DNA of 64,000 nucleotides from Nematostella vectensis (lineage: Eukaryota; Cnidaria; Anthozoa; Actiniaria; Edwardsiidae). Below, piece after piece: positions 1-14,200 of the stretch; within the stretch, counting starts at the first letter, position 1, and the number at the start of each line of letters is the position of its first letter. The stretch is from the NCBI RefSeq assembly GCF_932526225.1, contig NC_064039.1:16424639-16488638 (forward strand), in the 5' to 3' direction. The notes under the pieces are model-generated. The model was not told the origin of the DNA and did no database searches. It was given only the letters and a program-made list of their open reading frames with translations. The position numbers and the translations under genes are program-made.

Positions 1-3000
1 GGTGTTATAATCTCCATGTAAACCCATATCACACCCACGGTGTTATAATCCACATGTACATCCATATCACACCCACAGTGTTATAATCTCCATGTACACC
101 CATATCACATCAACGGTGTTATGATCCACATGTACATCCATATCACATCCACGGTGTTATGATCCACATGTACACCCATATCACACCCACGGTGTTATAA
201 TCCACATGTACATCCATATCACACCCACGGTGTTATAATCCACATGTAAACCCATATCACACCCACGGTGTTATAATCCACATGTACATCCATATCACAC
301 CCCACGGTGTTATAATCTCCATGTAAACCCATATCACACCCACGGTGTTATGATCCACATGTATACCCGTATTACACCCCACGGTGTTATGATCTCCCTT
401 TACACCCATATCACACCCACAGTTTTATGATCTCCCTTTACACCCATATCACACCCATGGTGTTATGATCTCCCTGTACAATCATATCACACCCCACGGT
501 GTTATGATCTCCATGTACACCCATATCACACCCACGGTGTTATAATCCACATGTACACCCATATCACACCCACGGTGTTATAATCCACATGTACACCCAT
601 ATCACATCCACGGTGTTATGATCCACATGTACACCCATATCACACCCACGGTGTTATGATCTCCATGTACACCCATATCACACCCACGGTGTTATAATCC
701 ACATGTACATCCATATCACACCCACGGTGTTATAATCCACATGTAAACCCATATCACACCCACGGTGTTATAATCCACATGTACATCCATATCACACCCC
801 ACGGTGTTATAATCTCCATGTAAACCCATATCACACCCACGGTGTTATGATCCACATGTATACCCGTATTACACCCCACGGTGTTATAATCTCCCTTTAC
901 ACCCATATCACACCCACAGTGTTATGATCTCCCTTTACACCCATATCACACCCACAGTGTTATGATCTCCCTTTACACCCATATCACACCCACAGTGTTA
1001 TGATCTCCCTTTACACCCATATCACACCCACGGTGTTATGATCTCCATGTACACCCATATCACACCCGAGGTGTTATGATCTCCATGTACACCCATATCA
1101 CACCCACGGTGTTATAATCCACATGTACATCCATATCACACCCACTGTGTTATAATCTCCATGTAAACCCATATCACACCCACGGTGTTATAATCCACAT
1201 GTACACCCATATCACATCCACGGCGTTATGATCCACATGTACATCCATATCACATCCACGGTGTTATGATCCACATGTACACCCATATCACACCCCACGG
1301 TGTTATAATCCACATGTGCACCCATATCACACCCACGGTGTTATAATCCACATGTACACCCATATCACATCCACGGTGTTATAATCCACATGTACACCCA
1401 TATCACATCCACGGTGTTATGATCCACATGTTCACCCATATCACATCCACGGTGTTATGATCCACATGTACACCCATATCACATCCACGGTGTTATAATC
1501 CACATGTACATCCATATCACACCCACGGTGTTATAATCCACATGTACATCCATATCACACCCACGGTGTTATGATCCACATGTAAACCCATATCACACCC
1601 ACGGTGTTATGATCCACATGTACACCCATATCACATCCATGGTGTTATGATGCACATGTACACCCATATCACATCCACGGTGTTATGATGCACATGTACA
1701 CCCATATCACATCCATGGTGTTATGATCCACATGTACATCCATATCACATCCACGGTGTTATGATCCACATGTACATCCATATCACACCCACGGTGTTAT
1801 AATCCACATGTACACCCATATCACATCCACGGTGTTATGATCCACATGTACACCCATATCACACCCACGGTGTTATAATCCACATGTAAACCCATATCAC
1901 ACCCACGGTGTTATAATCCACATGTACATCCATATCACACCCCACGGTGTTATAATCTCCATGTAAGCCCATATCACACCCACGGTGTTATGATCCACAT
2001 GTATACCCGTATTACACCCCACGGTGTTATGATCTCCCTTTACACCCATATCACACCCACAGTGTTATGATCTCCCTTTACACCCATATCACACCCACAG
2101 TGTTATGATGCACATGTACACCCATATCACATCCATGGTGTTATGATCCACATGTACATCCATATCACATCCACGGTGTTATGATCCACATGTATACCCG
2201 TATTACACCCCACGGTGTTATGATCTCCCTTTACACCCATATCACACCCACAGTGTTATGATGCACATGTACACCCATATCACATCCACGGTGTTATAAT
2301 CCACATGTACACCCATATCACATCCACGGCGTTATGATCCACATGTACATCCATATCACATCCACGGTGTTATGATCCACATGTACACCCATATCACACC
2401 CCACGGTGTTATGATCCACATGTACACCCATATCACATCCACGGTGTTATGATCCACATGTACACCCATATCACATCCACGGTGTTGTAATCCACATGTA
2501 CATCCATATCACACCCACGGTGTTATGATCCACATGTACATCCATATCACATCCACGGTGTTATGATCCACATGTACATCCATATCACATCCACGGTGTT
2601 ATGATCCACATGTACACCCATATCACACCCACGGTGTTATGATCCACATGTACATCCATATCACACCCACGGTGTTATAATCCACATGTACATCCATATC
2701 ACATCCACAGTGTTATGATCCACATGTACACCCATATCACATCCACGGTGTTATGATCCACATGTACATCCATATCACATCCACGGTGCCATATCACATC
2801 CATGGTGTTATGATCAACATGTACACATCCATATCACACCCATGGTGTTATGATCTCCCTGTACAATCATATCACACCCCACGGTGTTATGATCTCCATG
2901 TACACCCATATCACACCCACGATGTTATAATCTCCATGTAAACCCATATCACACCCCACGGTGTTATGATCCACATGTACACCCATATCACACCAACGGT

Positions 3001-5700
3001 GTTATGATCCACATGTACATCCATATCACATCCACGGTGTTATGATCCACATGTACATCCATATCACACCCCACGGTGTTATGATCCACATGTACACCCA
3101 TATCACACCCACGGTGTTATGATCCACATGTACACCCATATCACATCCACCGTGTTATAATCCACATGTACACCCATATCACACCCACGGTGTTATAATC
3201 AACATGTAAACCCATATCACACCCACGGTGTTATGATCCACATGTATACCCATATCACATCCACGGCGTTATAATCCACATGTACACCCATATCACACCC
3301 ACGGTGTTATAATCCACATGTACACCCATATCACACCCACGGTGTTATAATCCACATGTACATCCATATCACATCCACGGTGTTATGATCTCCATGTAAA
3401 CCCATATCACACCCCACGGTGTTATAATCCACATGTAAACCCATATCACACCCACGGTGTTATAATCCACATGTACATCCATATCACACCCCACGGTGTT
3501 ATAATCTCCATGTAAACCCATATCACACCCACGGTGTTATGATCCACATGTATACCCGTATTACACCCCACGGTGTTATGATCTCCATGTAAACCCATAT
3601 CACACCCACAGTGTTATGATCTCCCTTTACACCCATATCACACCCACAGTGTTATGATGCACATGTACACCCATATCACATCCATGGTGTTATGATCCAC
3701 ATGTACATCCATATCACATCCACGGTGTTATGATCCACATGTATACCCGTATTACACCCCACGGTGTTATGATCTCCCTTTACACCCATATCACACCCAC
3801 AGTGTTATGATGCACATGTACACCCATATCACATCCACGGTGTTATAATCCACATGTACACCCATATCACATCCACGGCGTTATGATCCACATGTACATC
3901 CATATCACATCCACGGTGTTATGATCCACATGTACACCCATATCACACCCCACGGTGTTATGATCCACATGTACACCCATATCACATCCACGGTGTTATG
4001 ATCCACATGTACACCCATATCACATTCACGGTGTTGTAATCCACATGTACATCCATATCACACCCACGGTGTTATGATCCACATGTACATCCATATCACA
4101 TCCACGGTGTTATGATCCACATGTACATCCATATCACATCCACGGTGTTATGATCCACATGTACACCCATATCACACCCACGGTGTTATGATCCACATGT
4201 ACATCCATATCACACCCACGGTGTTATGATCCACATGTACATCCATATCACATCCACAGTGTTATGATCCACATGTACACCCATATCACATCCACGGTGT
4301 TATGATCCACATGTACATCCATATCACATCCACGGTGCCATATCACATCCATGGTGTTATGATCAACATGTACACATCCATATCACACCCATGGTGTTAT
4401 GATCTCCCTGTACAATCATATCACACCCCACGGTGTTATGATCTCCATGTACACCCATATCACACCCACGATGTTATAATCTCCATGTAAACCCATATCA
4501 CACCCCACGGTGTTATGATCCACATGTACACCCATATCACACCCACGGTGTTATGATCCACATGTACATCCATATCACATCCACGGTGTTATGATCCACA
4601 TGTACATCCATATCACACCCCACGGTGTTATGATCCACATGTACACCCATATCACACCCACGGTGTTATGATCCACATGTACAACCATATCACATCCACG
4701 GTGTTATAATCCACATGTACACCCATATCACACCCACGGTGTTATAATCAACATGTAAACCCATATCACACCCACGGTGTTATGATCCACATGTATACCC
4801 ATATCACATCCACGGCGTTATAATCCACATGTACACCCATATCACACCCACGGTGTTATAATCCACATGTACACCCATATCACACCCACGGTGTTATAAT
4901 CCACATGTACATCCATATCACATCCACGGTGTTATGATCTCCATGTAAACCCATATCACACCCCACGGTGTTATAATCCACATGTACATCCATATCACAT
5001 CCACGGTGTTATAATCTCCATGTACACCCATATCACACCCACGATGTTATAATCTCCATGTAAACCCATATCACACCCACGGTGTTATGATCCACATGTA
5101 CACCCATATCACACCCACGGTGTTATAATCCACATGTACATCCATATCACATCCACGGTGTTATGATCCACATGTACACCCATATCACATCCACGGTGTT
5201 ATGATCCACATGTACACCCGTATCACACCCACAGTGTTATGATCTCCCTTTAAACCCATATCACACCCATGGTGTTATGATCTCCCTGTACAATCATATC
5301 ACACCCCACGGTGTTATGATCTCCATGTACACCCATATCACACCCACGGTGTTATAATCCACATGTACACCCATATCACATCCACGGTGTTATAATCCAC
5401 ATGTACATCCATATCACACCCACGGTGTTATAATCTCCATGTAAACCCATATCACACCCCACGGTGTTATAATCCACATGTACACCCATATCACACCCCA
5501 CGGTGTTATAATCCACATGTACACCCATATCACACCCACGGTGTTATGATCCACATGTACATCCATATCACACCCACGGTGTTATAATCCACATGTATAC
5601 CCATATCACACCCACGGTGTTATAATCCACATGTACATCCATATCACACCCACGGTGTTATAATCCACATGTACACCCATATCACACCCACGGTGTTGTG
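1..5700. repeat. 38-bp tandem satellite array, about 150 copies
   Basis: The whole stretch is a head-to-tail repeat with a 38-bp period built around CACGGTGTTATGATCCACAT followed by a GTACACCCATATCACACC half. Units vary at a few positions (TGATCC/TAATCC/TGATCTCC, CATGTACA/CCCTTTACA) and some gain one C. Larger blocks are also duplicated: an identical irregular segment occurs at 2753-2941 and 4302-4490, 1,549 bp apart. The array is cut by the left edge and ends where CACGGTGTTGTGGTGG runs into unique sequence. The short open frames inside are repeat artefacts. Confidence 0.97.
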
Positions 5701-8170
5701 GTGGTCTAACCTCTAAAATCAACATCCTTCATTTTCTCAAAAACGCTCATGTGAAAATTGTTCAAAATCTCCTCGCAATTGGAAAACAATAGTATCTTCA
5801 AGTTCTATGGATTTATTTCATTGAAACTTGCGATCTGTATGTAGAATTAATGGTATTTGATTATTTAGGTTGACGTCATATTTTGAAGAGACCAAGCCCT
5901 ACCTTGAAATATTTCAGCATATATGAACTTTCATCCTTCCTTGGTAATGTAGTGCATTTATATTTACAAATCAGTGCAATGCGCCCGTGTAGTAAAAGCG
6001 CAAAGTGGGTACTGTAGTAATGGTTGTAGATTTGTTCATGCCACTTTGCATATTTGGTGGATTTCATCACTAATGAGATCATTTTCATTTCGTTTAGTCA
6101 AAATTATAGCATTATGCGTAATATCTACAATAGGCGATTTTTAGCTATTTACAAATTATGTAAGTTTAGAATGAATATACCTATGTAAGACAAGTCGGTT
6201 CATCTTGTTTAAGCCTGCTCTAGCTAATTAGGGGGATCTTTTGATTATTTGATTTTCCCATTCGGCCTGCATATACTTTTTTCACTTTGAAAATTTGCGG
6301 AAATAATATTTTTTAAATAGTCAAGGTAAACGCTGAATTAGACAACACGATATGCGACTTGCCCTCTTCACCTCTACAAAAAAAATCAAACTACGACTCC
6401 GCTCCGATGATTGAAGATGAAAGACATGCCGTAGACAGGGTCGCATACGACCAAATCGTGCTGTCTAGATCAGCCATAAAAAGGCCATGAAGTCTCAGCC
6501 GTGGCTCTTACAGCTGGGGGTTGAGAAAAATGTTTTCTTGGTAAAGACCAATGAAAAAGGGGAAAAGTAAAAAAATGTTAGACCCTATAACACGTTCCAC
6601 CTCTAACTAGAACTAAGAGACCGACCTATCTAATATCTGACCCGGGCTCTGCTGCGCATCTTTTTTTGTCTTTTTCTCATTAATTCATGATGATTATGCT
6701 TCGCTTTTAACATCGAGACTACCATCATTTCAATTTATATCCTCCAACTATCTCGTATTCTTCTCGAATTTCTTCGGAATAGATAACTAGTAATATTCAA
6801 TGATTTTAATAAAAACGTGACTTTTTGTTACATCTTACAAATTTCATTAATAATGAATAAACCTTGCTCTCATTTCTTCTAGAAATTTCAGATTATCACT
6901 GGGTAACAGTCTCTTATAATTGATGAGCAACTATTAATTCTCTGATTTCAAGGACTTTTGTGTTTAATTCCATGGAGATATTTTCATTTTATAAAAACGT
7001 TGTTACGCACTTCATAAATCCTTCCAAACAGCTAGATATATTTTTGGGAACATAGCTGTGTGATGCCCTTTTATGGAATGCTTGAAAAATACTTTTATAG
7101 GCATTTCAAAAAAGGTTCTTCCTTTTTCCTTTGTCCATTATTTTCTATCTGACTCTTTATTTTATCCTGTAAAAAACTAGATTCTGCGGCATGGGCTGCT
7201 TTGGGAGTTCTCCATTCACTCAAGAAATCACCATTAGAGGGCACTTTGACCCAAGAAAACTACATGGGCAGACTAGATTCATCTCTTTAGGACAAAATCC
7301 CTTTAAAAAAGATACCACGGCCCATAGTTACCATGTGAGTTCATCATAGCTCATCATTTCAAGTGGTGCTCTTCATAGCTTGATTGATTCCCAATTGAAT
7401 GACACATGGCGTAAAGTGTTTCTCTGTGTGTCGGGAGAGACACGGTTTTGTCGTCAGTTTCCACCCTGTAAGCTGAGGTGTGATAACAGGGATAACACTC
7501 TGGATATATATACTCGGTATGTATACAATACAATCTGTTTGATACTTCTTTTAGGAGCATGAAAGAGCATGAAAAAAGTTATTATAAAATATCAAGAAAA
7601 TTGTTGGGCTCGTTTACCTTTAAAGTTTTTCAAAAAATATCTTCCCTTCAACTTAACGGTAAAGTATAACTGTTTCTAATTAAAAAAATATATATATTGT
7701 CCAGTGATTGTCGCAGACAAGAAACTGTAAGTAAAGTAAATTAAATACTCCCATGGAACTGCAAATGGAAAAATTCCTAAAAGAAGCTATCGAGACTTTG
7801 TTAAGATGACGTGTCGTTAGGAGCTGGATCTCTCAGTGCGCAAATGCAATACCTCGCTTTACCAAAAACATAACCAAGCAAATACTAAAACCCAATGGAA
7901 TCAGACCTTTAACAATGACTTTTAATAGAAATAAAAGGATTTCTATATTTTTGGATAATTGCCGGAAAAAGACAAGCATTTGCACGAGATTTTCTATATC
8001 CTTAGCTTTTATGAAAATGGCGCTTAATGTGAAATTTTTTTTAAACTAGAAAATAATGTTTCCATTTCTGGATATATTTTTTCCGCTGTAGTAGATTTCA
8101 AGTCCGGAATATTTGATCGCTTGTTTTATATCCGTTTAAGTCTATTCCTTACGTTTGTTTCTATTTACAG
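5701..8170. other. non-coding stretch upstream of gene 1
   Basis: AT-rich unique sequence with no coding exon I can support on either strand. Open frames at 5876-6088 and 7354-7562 are short, overlap each other on opposite strands or lack any recognisable domain. The promoter and 5' UTR exon of gene 1 should lie here, but I could not identify a convincing TATA box or initiator. Confidence 0.6.
8158..8170 (+). promoter_or_regulatory. candidate 3' splice site just upstream of gene 1 start codon
   Basis: TTTCTATTTACAG followed by GCTCAAAA and then the ATG at 8179. A pyrimidine-rich tract ending in CAG eight bases before the start codon suggests an upstream 5' UTR exon. A spliced leader is an alternative, though I know of none established for anthozoans. 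Gene 2 has the same arrangement. Confidence 0.45.
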
Positions 8171-8178
8171 GCTCAAAA

Positions 8179-8233
8179 ATGAGGATTTCTGTAATATCGG
8201 TTCTTTTTGTCCTATCACTGTTCACATTCTCAG
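8179..8233 (+). CDS. gene 1 exon 1: signal peptide
   Basis: Encodes [18 protein letters not shown] plus one base of the next codon (phase 1), donor GTAAGG. Joined to exon 2 it reads ...[12 protein letters not shown], a basic N-region, hydrophobic core and A-x-A cleavage site. This ATG is chosen because it opens the only frame giving a signal peptide in phase with exon 2. The ATG at 9213 lies upstream of the exon 2 acceptor. Confidence 0.88.
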
Positions 8234-11200
8234 GTAAGGTGTAGAGCTGAGGTTCTGCTCTCTACATAAGCTTTAGAGGTTCTGTCTCGCGCGAATGATT
8301 GCTCTCTACATAAGCTAAAAAGGTTCCGTCTCGCTAGAATCATTGTTCTCTACATGAGATAAAGAGGTTCTGTCTCGCGCGAATCATTTCTTCTACATAG
8401 GATAAAGAGGTTCCGTCTCTTGCGAATCATTGCTCTCTACATAAGCTAAAAAGGTTCTGTCTCGCGCGAATCATTGCTCTCTATATGAGCTAAAAAGGTT
8501 CTGTCTCGCGCGAATCATTGCTCTCTACATAAGCTAAAGAGGTTCTGTCCCTCGCGAATCATTGCTTCTACATAAGCTAAAAAGGTTCTGTCCCGCGCGA
8601 ATCATTGCTCTCTACATAAGCTAAAGAGGTTCCGTCTCTCGCGAATCATTGCTTCTACATAAGCTAAAAAGGTTCTGTCTCGCGCGAATTATTGCTCTCT
8701 ACATAGGTTAAAGAGGTTCTGTCCCGCGCGAATCATTGCTCTCTACATAAGCTAAAGAGGTTCTGTCCCGCGCGAATCATTGCTTCTACATAAGCTAAAG
8801 AAGTTTCGTCTCTCGCGAATCATTGCTCTCTACATAAGCTAAGAGTTTCCGTTTCTCGCGAATCATTGCTCTCTACATAAGCTAAGAGGTTCTGTCTCGC
8901 GCGAATCATTGCTCTCTACATAAGTTAAAGAGGTTCTGTCTCGCGCGAATCTTTGCTCTCTACATAAGCTATAGAGGTTCTGTCTCGCGCGAATCATTGC
9001 TTCCTATATAAGCATTTCTCTTTTTTATAGGATTTATAATAGCATGTATTTCTATTTCTCTCATTTCTGTTTTTTGTGTAAGTTTGTCAACTTTTTTGTT
9101 GTTGTATTCTCTGACGTGGCGGTGGCTTTCCTCTCCCACTCTCCCTATATTAATTTGGGCTTCTCTATAAAGCCTCTACCAGGACTCATTTTTCCTAACT
9201 TTTTTCAGTACAATGAGAACACTACTATTCAAATGCGTTTCGGATGAACTTCTATTAACTTATTATCTCGCAGCCCTTGCCAGAAAAACGCCTAAAGTCA
9301 CCAGGCGCAGCAATGAAGCTGTGATTGTAACCGAGACATTTGGAGAAGAAGATCCTTATCGCGAGCTTCGAGACCTGGAGACAGTATCGGAAGAGAGATC
9401 AAAGCGATCGTCAGGCGATAAGTCCGATGATTCGGAAAGTGCTTCCAAAGAAGTGAAAAAAGACAAAAAGAAGAAGAATTACAGCAAGGAAAAGGGTAGC
9501 AGTGATAATTCTGGCAGCGGTGATAAAACCACCAAACCCGAGAAGAACGACGCGAAGAAGAAGGACAAGGGTAGCGGCAGCGGAGGATCAGGCAGCGGTG
9601 ATAAAACCACCAAACCCGAGAAGAACGACGCGAAGAAGAAGGACAAGGGTAGCGGCAGCGGAGGATCAGGCAGCGGTGATAAAACCACCAAACCCGAGAA
9701 GAACGACGCGAAGGAGAAGGACAAGGGTGATAAACCCAAGAAGAACGACGCGAAGGAGAAGGAAAAGGGTGATAAACCCGAGAAGAATTACGCGAAGAAG
9801 AAGGACAAGGGTAGCGGCAGCGGAGGATCAGGCAGCGGTGATAAACCCATAAATCCCGAAAAGAATTACGCGAAGAAAAAGAACAAGGGTAGCGGCAGCG
9901 GGAGTGGTAATGGCAAACCACTAAAACCCAAAAAGAACTACGGAAAGAAAAAGAACTACTCAAAGAAGAAGGACTACGGAAAGAAGAAGAACTACTCAAA
10001 GAAGAAGAAAAATCCTAAAAATAAGAAGTATAATAAGAAGAAGAACCGCAAGAACTCAAAAAGTGAGCTATGTTTGTTTTTCCAAAGATGTTCCTTATCA
10101 GTAAGCTTTAACACATTTTATTTTCTATGCAGTTGATTGTGTAAAGTTCCCTTGCGAGAATGGCGGTGAATGTTGTCAGGGGCGAAAATTCTCCATGTGT
10201 CTCTGCCCGGCGGGTTTCAAAGGAAAGCGTTGTGAGGAAGGTAAGAAACTACACCCGGGCTTCCTTTCTATGCGTAGTTTCAGTTTCATAGCGGACAGTC
10301 AAATGAAAGAGTGTATCTGACAAATAATGTTTTGCTACAGAAATTAATGAATGCGCCAGCAATCCTTGTAGGAAGAAAGGAGCGACATGTGTTGATCAAG
10401 TCAACGGCTTCACCTGCCTGCTGCCCGACTCAAGCGAAACATGCCCCGACAACGGTACGTCTATCTTTAGATTGTTTGCAAATGACATCGAGAGGCATGT
10501 TGTAGTATGAAGTATGAGAACCAAAATAATTTAACAATAGTTCTTTGCAAAGATTTGGCATACAGCTGATTCGTCACGCAATGTTCCGTATCACGGACTT
10601 CTTGAAATTCCTTTGAAATCAGAACTAGAAATAGCTGTAACATATTGTGAATACCGGTAATTTGTATCAATCTGCATTGGGAATTTGCTGTATAGCTCTC
10701 TGCGCTTCTAATAAAAGAAGAGAAATGCCACAAAAGTGTGTGATATGCATCACGCAACCCTTAATAATCTCGTTTCAGTTGGAGCGAACCCCTGCTCCTC
10801 CAACCCTTGCCGTAATGGTGCAACGTGCTCCTCCAATAAAGGACAGTACAAATGCAAATGTCCTCCTGGATACGGAGGGAGGGACTGTTCTGTTGGTAAG
10901 TGAAACTGAATAAAAGCGTGCTCGAAATTAAAAAAAGATCGGGGGCAGTTGTGTGGTTCCAACTGTGTCCTTTTTAATGCTGTATCGGGACAGAATTTTT
11001 TAGTTCAGCGTTAGTAAAGTTATAGATGTAAGCGGCGGTGAGCCAATGCTCCGCATCAAAGAACTCTTTGGTTTGATATATAGGGGTATCGATGGGTAAA
11101 TCCGTGACTTGCCTGACGCGCCGAGACCGGTGTTTCAGAATACGAGTTCGAGACCAGTCAAATTTCGTAAATCAAGCCCAAGCTTTTCCGATCTGTTAAC

Positions 11201-14200
11201 GACCGAGTCCGACATCTTTTTTTCGAGCTTGTTTTCGGATAACTTGCGCGAGGTATATCATAAACATCAGTTGACAAAAGAATAAGTAGAGTTACAATAG
11301 ATTATTGCTAGTCAATAAAAAAGCAAGGGGAACGCTTAGCATGGTAACAAACATAAAACAGATCGTGTATAACAAAAATTCGGGAGTGAGCCTGAGATCG
11401 CGTTTAAAACTCCGAGACTCAAGTAGGGTTCTCGGAGCCTCGCTTTTTTTTGGCAACGGTCTCGGGCAAACGTCCCATTATCTTGACATTGGCTTTGTGT
11501 TGCCTGCTTTTCCAGACATCGATGATTGTGCTTCCTTTCCATGTCACTTTGGCGCCACTTGTGTTGACAAGGTGAATGGGTACCAGTGCCAGTGTGCTCC
11601 AGGATACACGGGGAAGGACTGCGACCACAGTGAGTATGTCAGTTAACACCTATACAGTGAGCAGGGAAACATTGTGTTGAGCACTGTTACGTTCAGCGTT
11701 TAAGTGGCCAACCACATCTAAATTAACGAATTTTCTCTTTATTTATGAAAAACATTTTCAACACAAAACCTCGCGAAAGTAGAAGTCCCTTTGGCAAACT
11801 ACTGTACTGGAATGTTCGTTTTTTTGCATTTTGTAGGAACTGACCAGTGTGTCCCAGACTTGTGTGAAAATGGTGGAACGTGTATTGTCACCGCAAATTC
11901 AAGCTCCTGGGAATGCGCTTGCCCGCCTGGGTTTACAGGAGATCTCTGTGAGGATGGTATGTAAATGCTCGAAGTTTTAATTCAGATCAAGAAGAATATT
12001 GAGATTAAGAAAAGTAGTTTAGGCCTATGTTGAGTGGCTTTCTCACTTACTGGCATACTACCTCCAAAAACATTAGAGGTTTCTTTTGGAAATCAAAAGA
12101 TAAAAACACATTTCGAGAAATATAGTCAGAGAATAACCTCGTTTTTGATCATTTTCTTATTTGAATGCACAGGAATGAGCGATATAGTCTTTTAACAGTG
12201 ATATAACAAGGTAATAGGTAAGGTAAGGTGATAACACCCAGTCTATTGATGGCCGTAATTGATTCCCCTAGTTACGAATGACTGCTCAAGCAACCCATGT
12301 TTACACGATGGCATTTGCTGTGAGGGGCCTGGCGGTATCATGTGTCAGTGCATCAATGGATGGAGCGGCAAGTTTTGCGACAAAAGTAAGTAACGCTAGC
12401 TGAATGGGTTAGAGACAGAACTGACTAGAGGGTGATTTAGATCCATCAGGACGATCATCTTTGTCGGCGTCAAGACGGGAAAAGGACGAAAGAAAGCACG
12501 AAAATTTGTCCTGAGCACGACACGATGTCAACAAGAAATGCCTGCGTGCCCTTTCGAGCGTGTGTGTGTTGGTATCCTGGATCCCTGATACCTATATTAT
12601 TAAAGCGAAGCTGGTAAATTTCTTTTAGAAGTCTTTTCGGGCCTTGTCCTCGTTGTCGTCGCGATCGCTAAGTATCTCTTTCTATTAAAGGACACTGTGG
12701 CCACTCTCGTGTATCCCCTATTTCAGTACACACCCTCTCTCCCCTTGTATCCCCCCATTACGGTAGACAACCTCTCTCCCCTTGTTTCCCCCCCATTACG
12801 GTACACACCCTCTCTCCCCTTGTATCCCCATAGTACGGTACACACCCTCTCTCCACTTGTATTCTCTAGTACGGTACACACCCTCTCTCCTCTTGTATTC
12901 CCTATTACGGTACACACCCTCTCTCTCCTTGTATCCCCATAGTACGGTACACACGTCCTCTCTCCCCTTGTATTCTCTAGTACGGTACACACCCTCTCTC
13001 CTCTTGTATTCCTAATTACGGTACACACCCTCTCTCCCCTTGTATCCCAATAGTACGGTACACACCCTTTCTCCCCTCATATCCCACAGTACGGTACCCA
13101 CCCTTTCTCCCCTTGTATTTCCTATTACGGTACCCACCCATTCTCCCCTTGTATTCTCTAGTACGGTACACACCCTCTCTCCCCTTGTATTCCCTATTAC
13201 GGTACACACCCTCTCTCTCCTAGTATCCCCATAGTACGGTACACACGTCCTCTCTCCCCTTGTATTCCCTATTACGGTACACACCCTCTCTCCCCTTGTA
13301 TCCCCATAGTACGGTACACACCCTCTCTCCCCTTGTATTCCCTAGTACGGTACACACCCTCTCTCCCCTTGTATCCCCATAGTACGGTACCCACCCTCTC
13401 TCCCCTTGTATCCCCTATTACGGTACACACCCTCTCTCCCCATGTATTCCCTAGTACGGTACACACCCTTTCTCCCCTTGTATTCCCTATTACGGTACCC
13501 ACCCTTTCTCCCCTTGTATTCCCCAATACGGTACACACCCTTTCTCCCCTTGTATTCCCTAGTACGGTACACACCCGCTCTCCTCTTGTATTTCCTAGTA
13601 CGGTACCCACCCTTTCTCCCCTCGTATCCCACAGTACGGTACCCACCCTTTCCCCCCTCGTATCCCACAGTACGGTACCCACCCTTTCCCCCCTCGTATC
13701 CCACAGTACGGTACCCACCCTTTCTCCCCTTGTATCCCACAGTACGGTACCCACCCTTTCTCCCCTTGCATTCCCTATTACGGTACACACCCTTTCTCCC
13801 CTTGTATCCCCACAGTACGGTACCCACCCTCTCTCCCCTTGTATTCTCTAGTACGGTACACACCCTTTCTCCCCTCTATTCCCTATTACAGTACACACCC
13901 TCTCTCCCCTTGTATCCCCCCATTACGGTACACACCCTCTCTCCCCTTGTATTCCCTAGTACTGTACCCATCCTTTCTTCCCTTGTATCCCCTAGTACGG
14001 TTCACATTCTTCTTCCCCCTGTATTCCCTATAACGGTACACACCCTCTCTCCGTTTGTATTTTCTAGTACGGTACACACCCTTTCTCCCCTTGTATTCCC
14101 TATTACGGTACACACCCTCTCTCCCCTTGTATCCCCTATTACGGTACAAACCCTCTCTCCCCTTTTATCCCCTATTACGGTACACACCCTCTCTCCCCTT

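Noticed and set aside
1-5700. CRISPR-like direct repeats
   Set aside because: Units abut without unique spacers, the period is constant and the surrounding genes are eukaryotic, so this is satellite DNA.
9298-9999. Antisense 233-residue Ser/Arg-rich frame
   Set aside because: Shadow of the Lys-rich repeat exon of gene 1; the sense frame has proper splice phases and a signal peptide.
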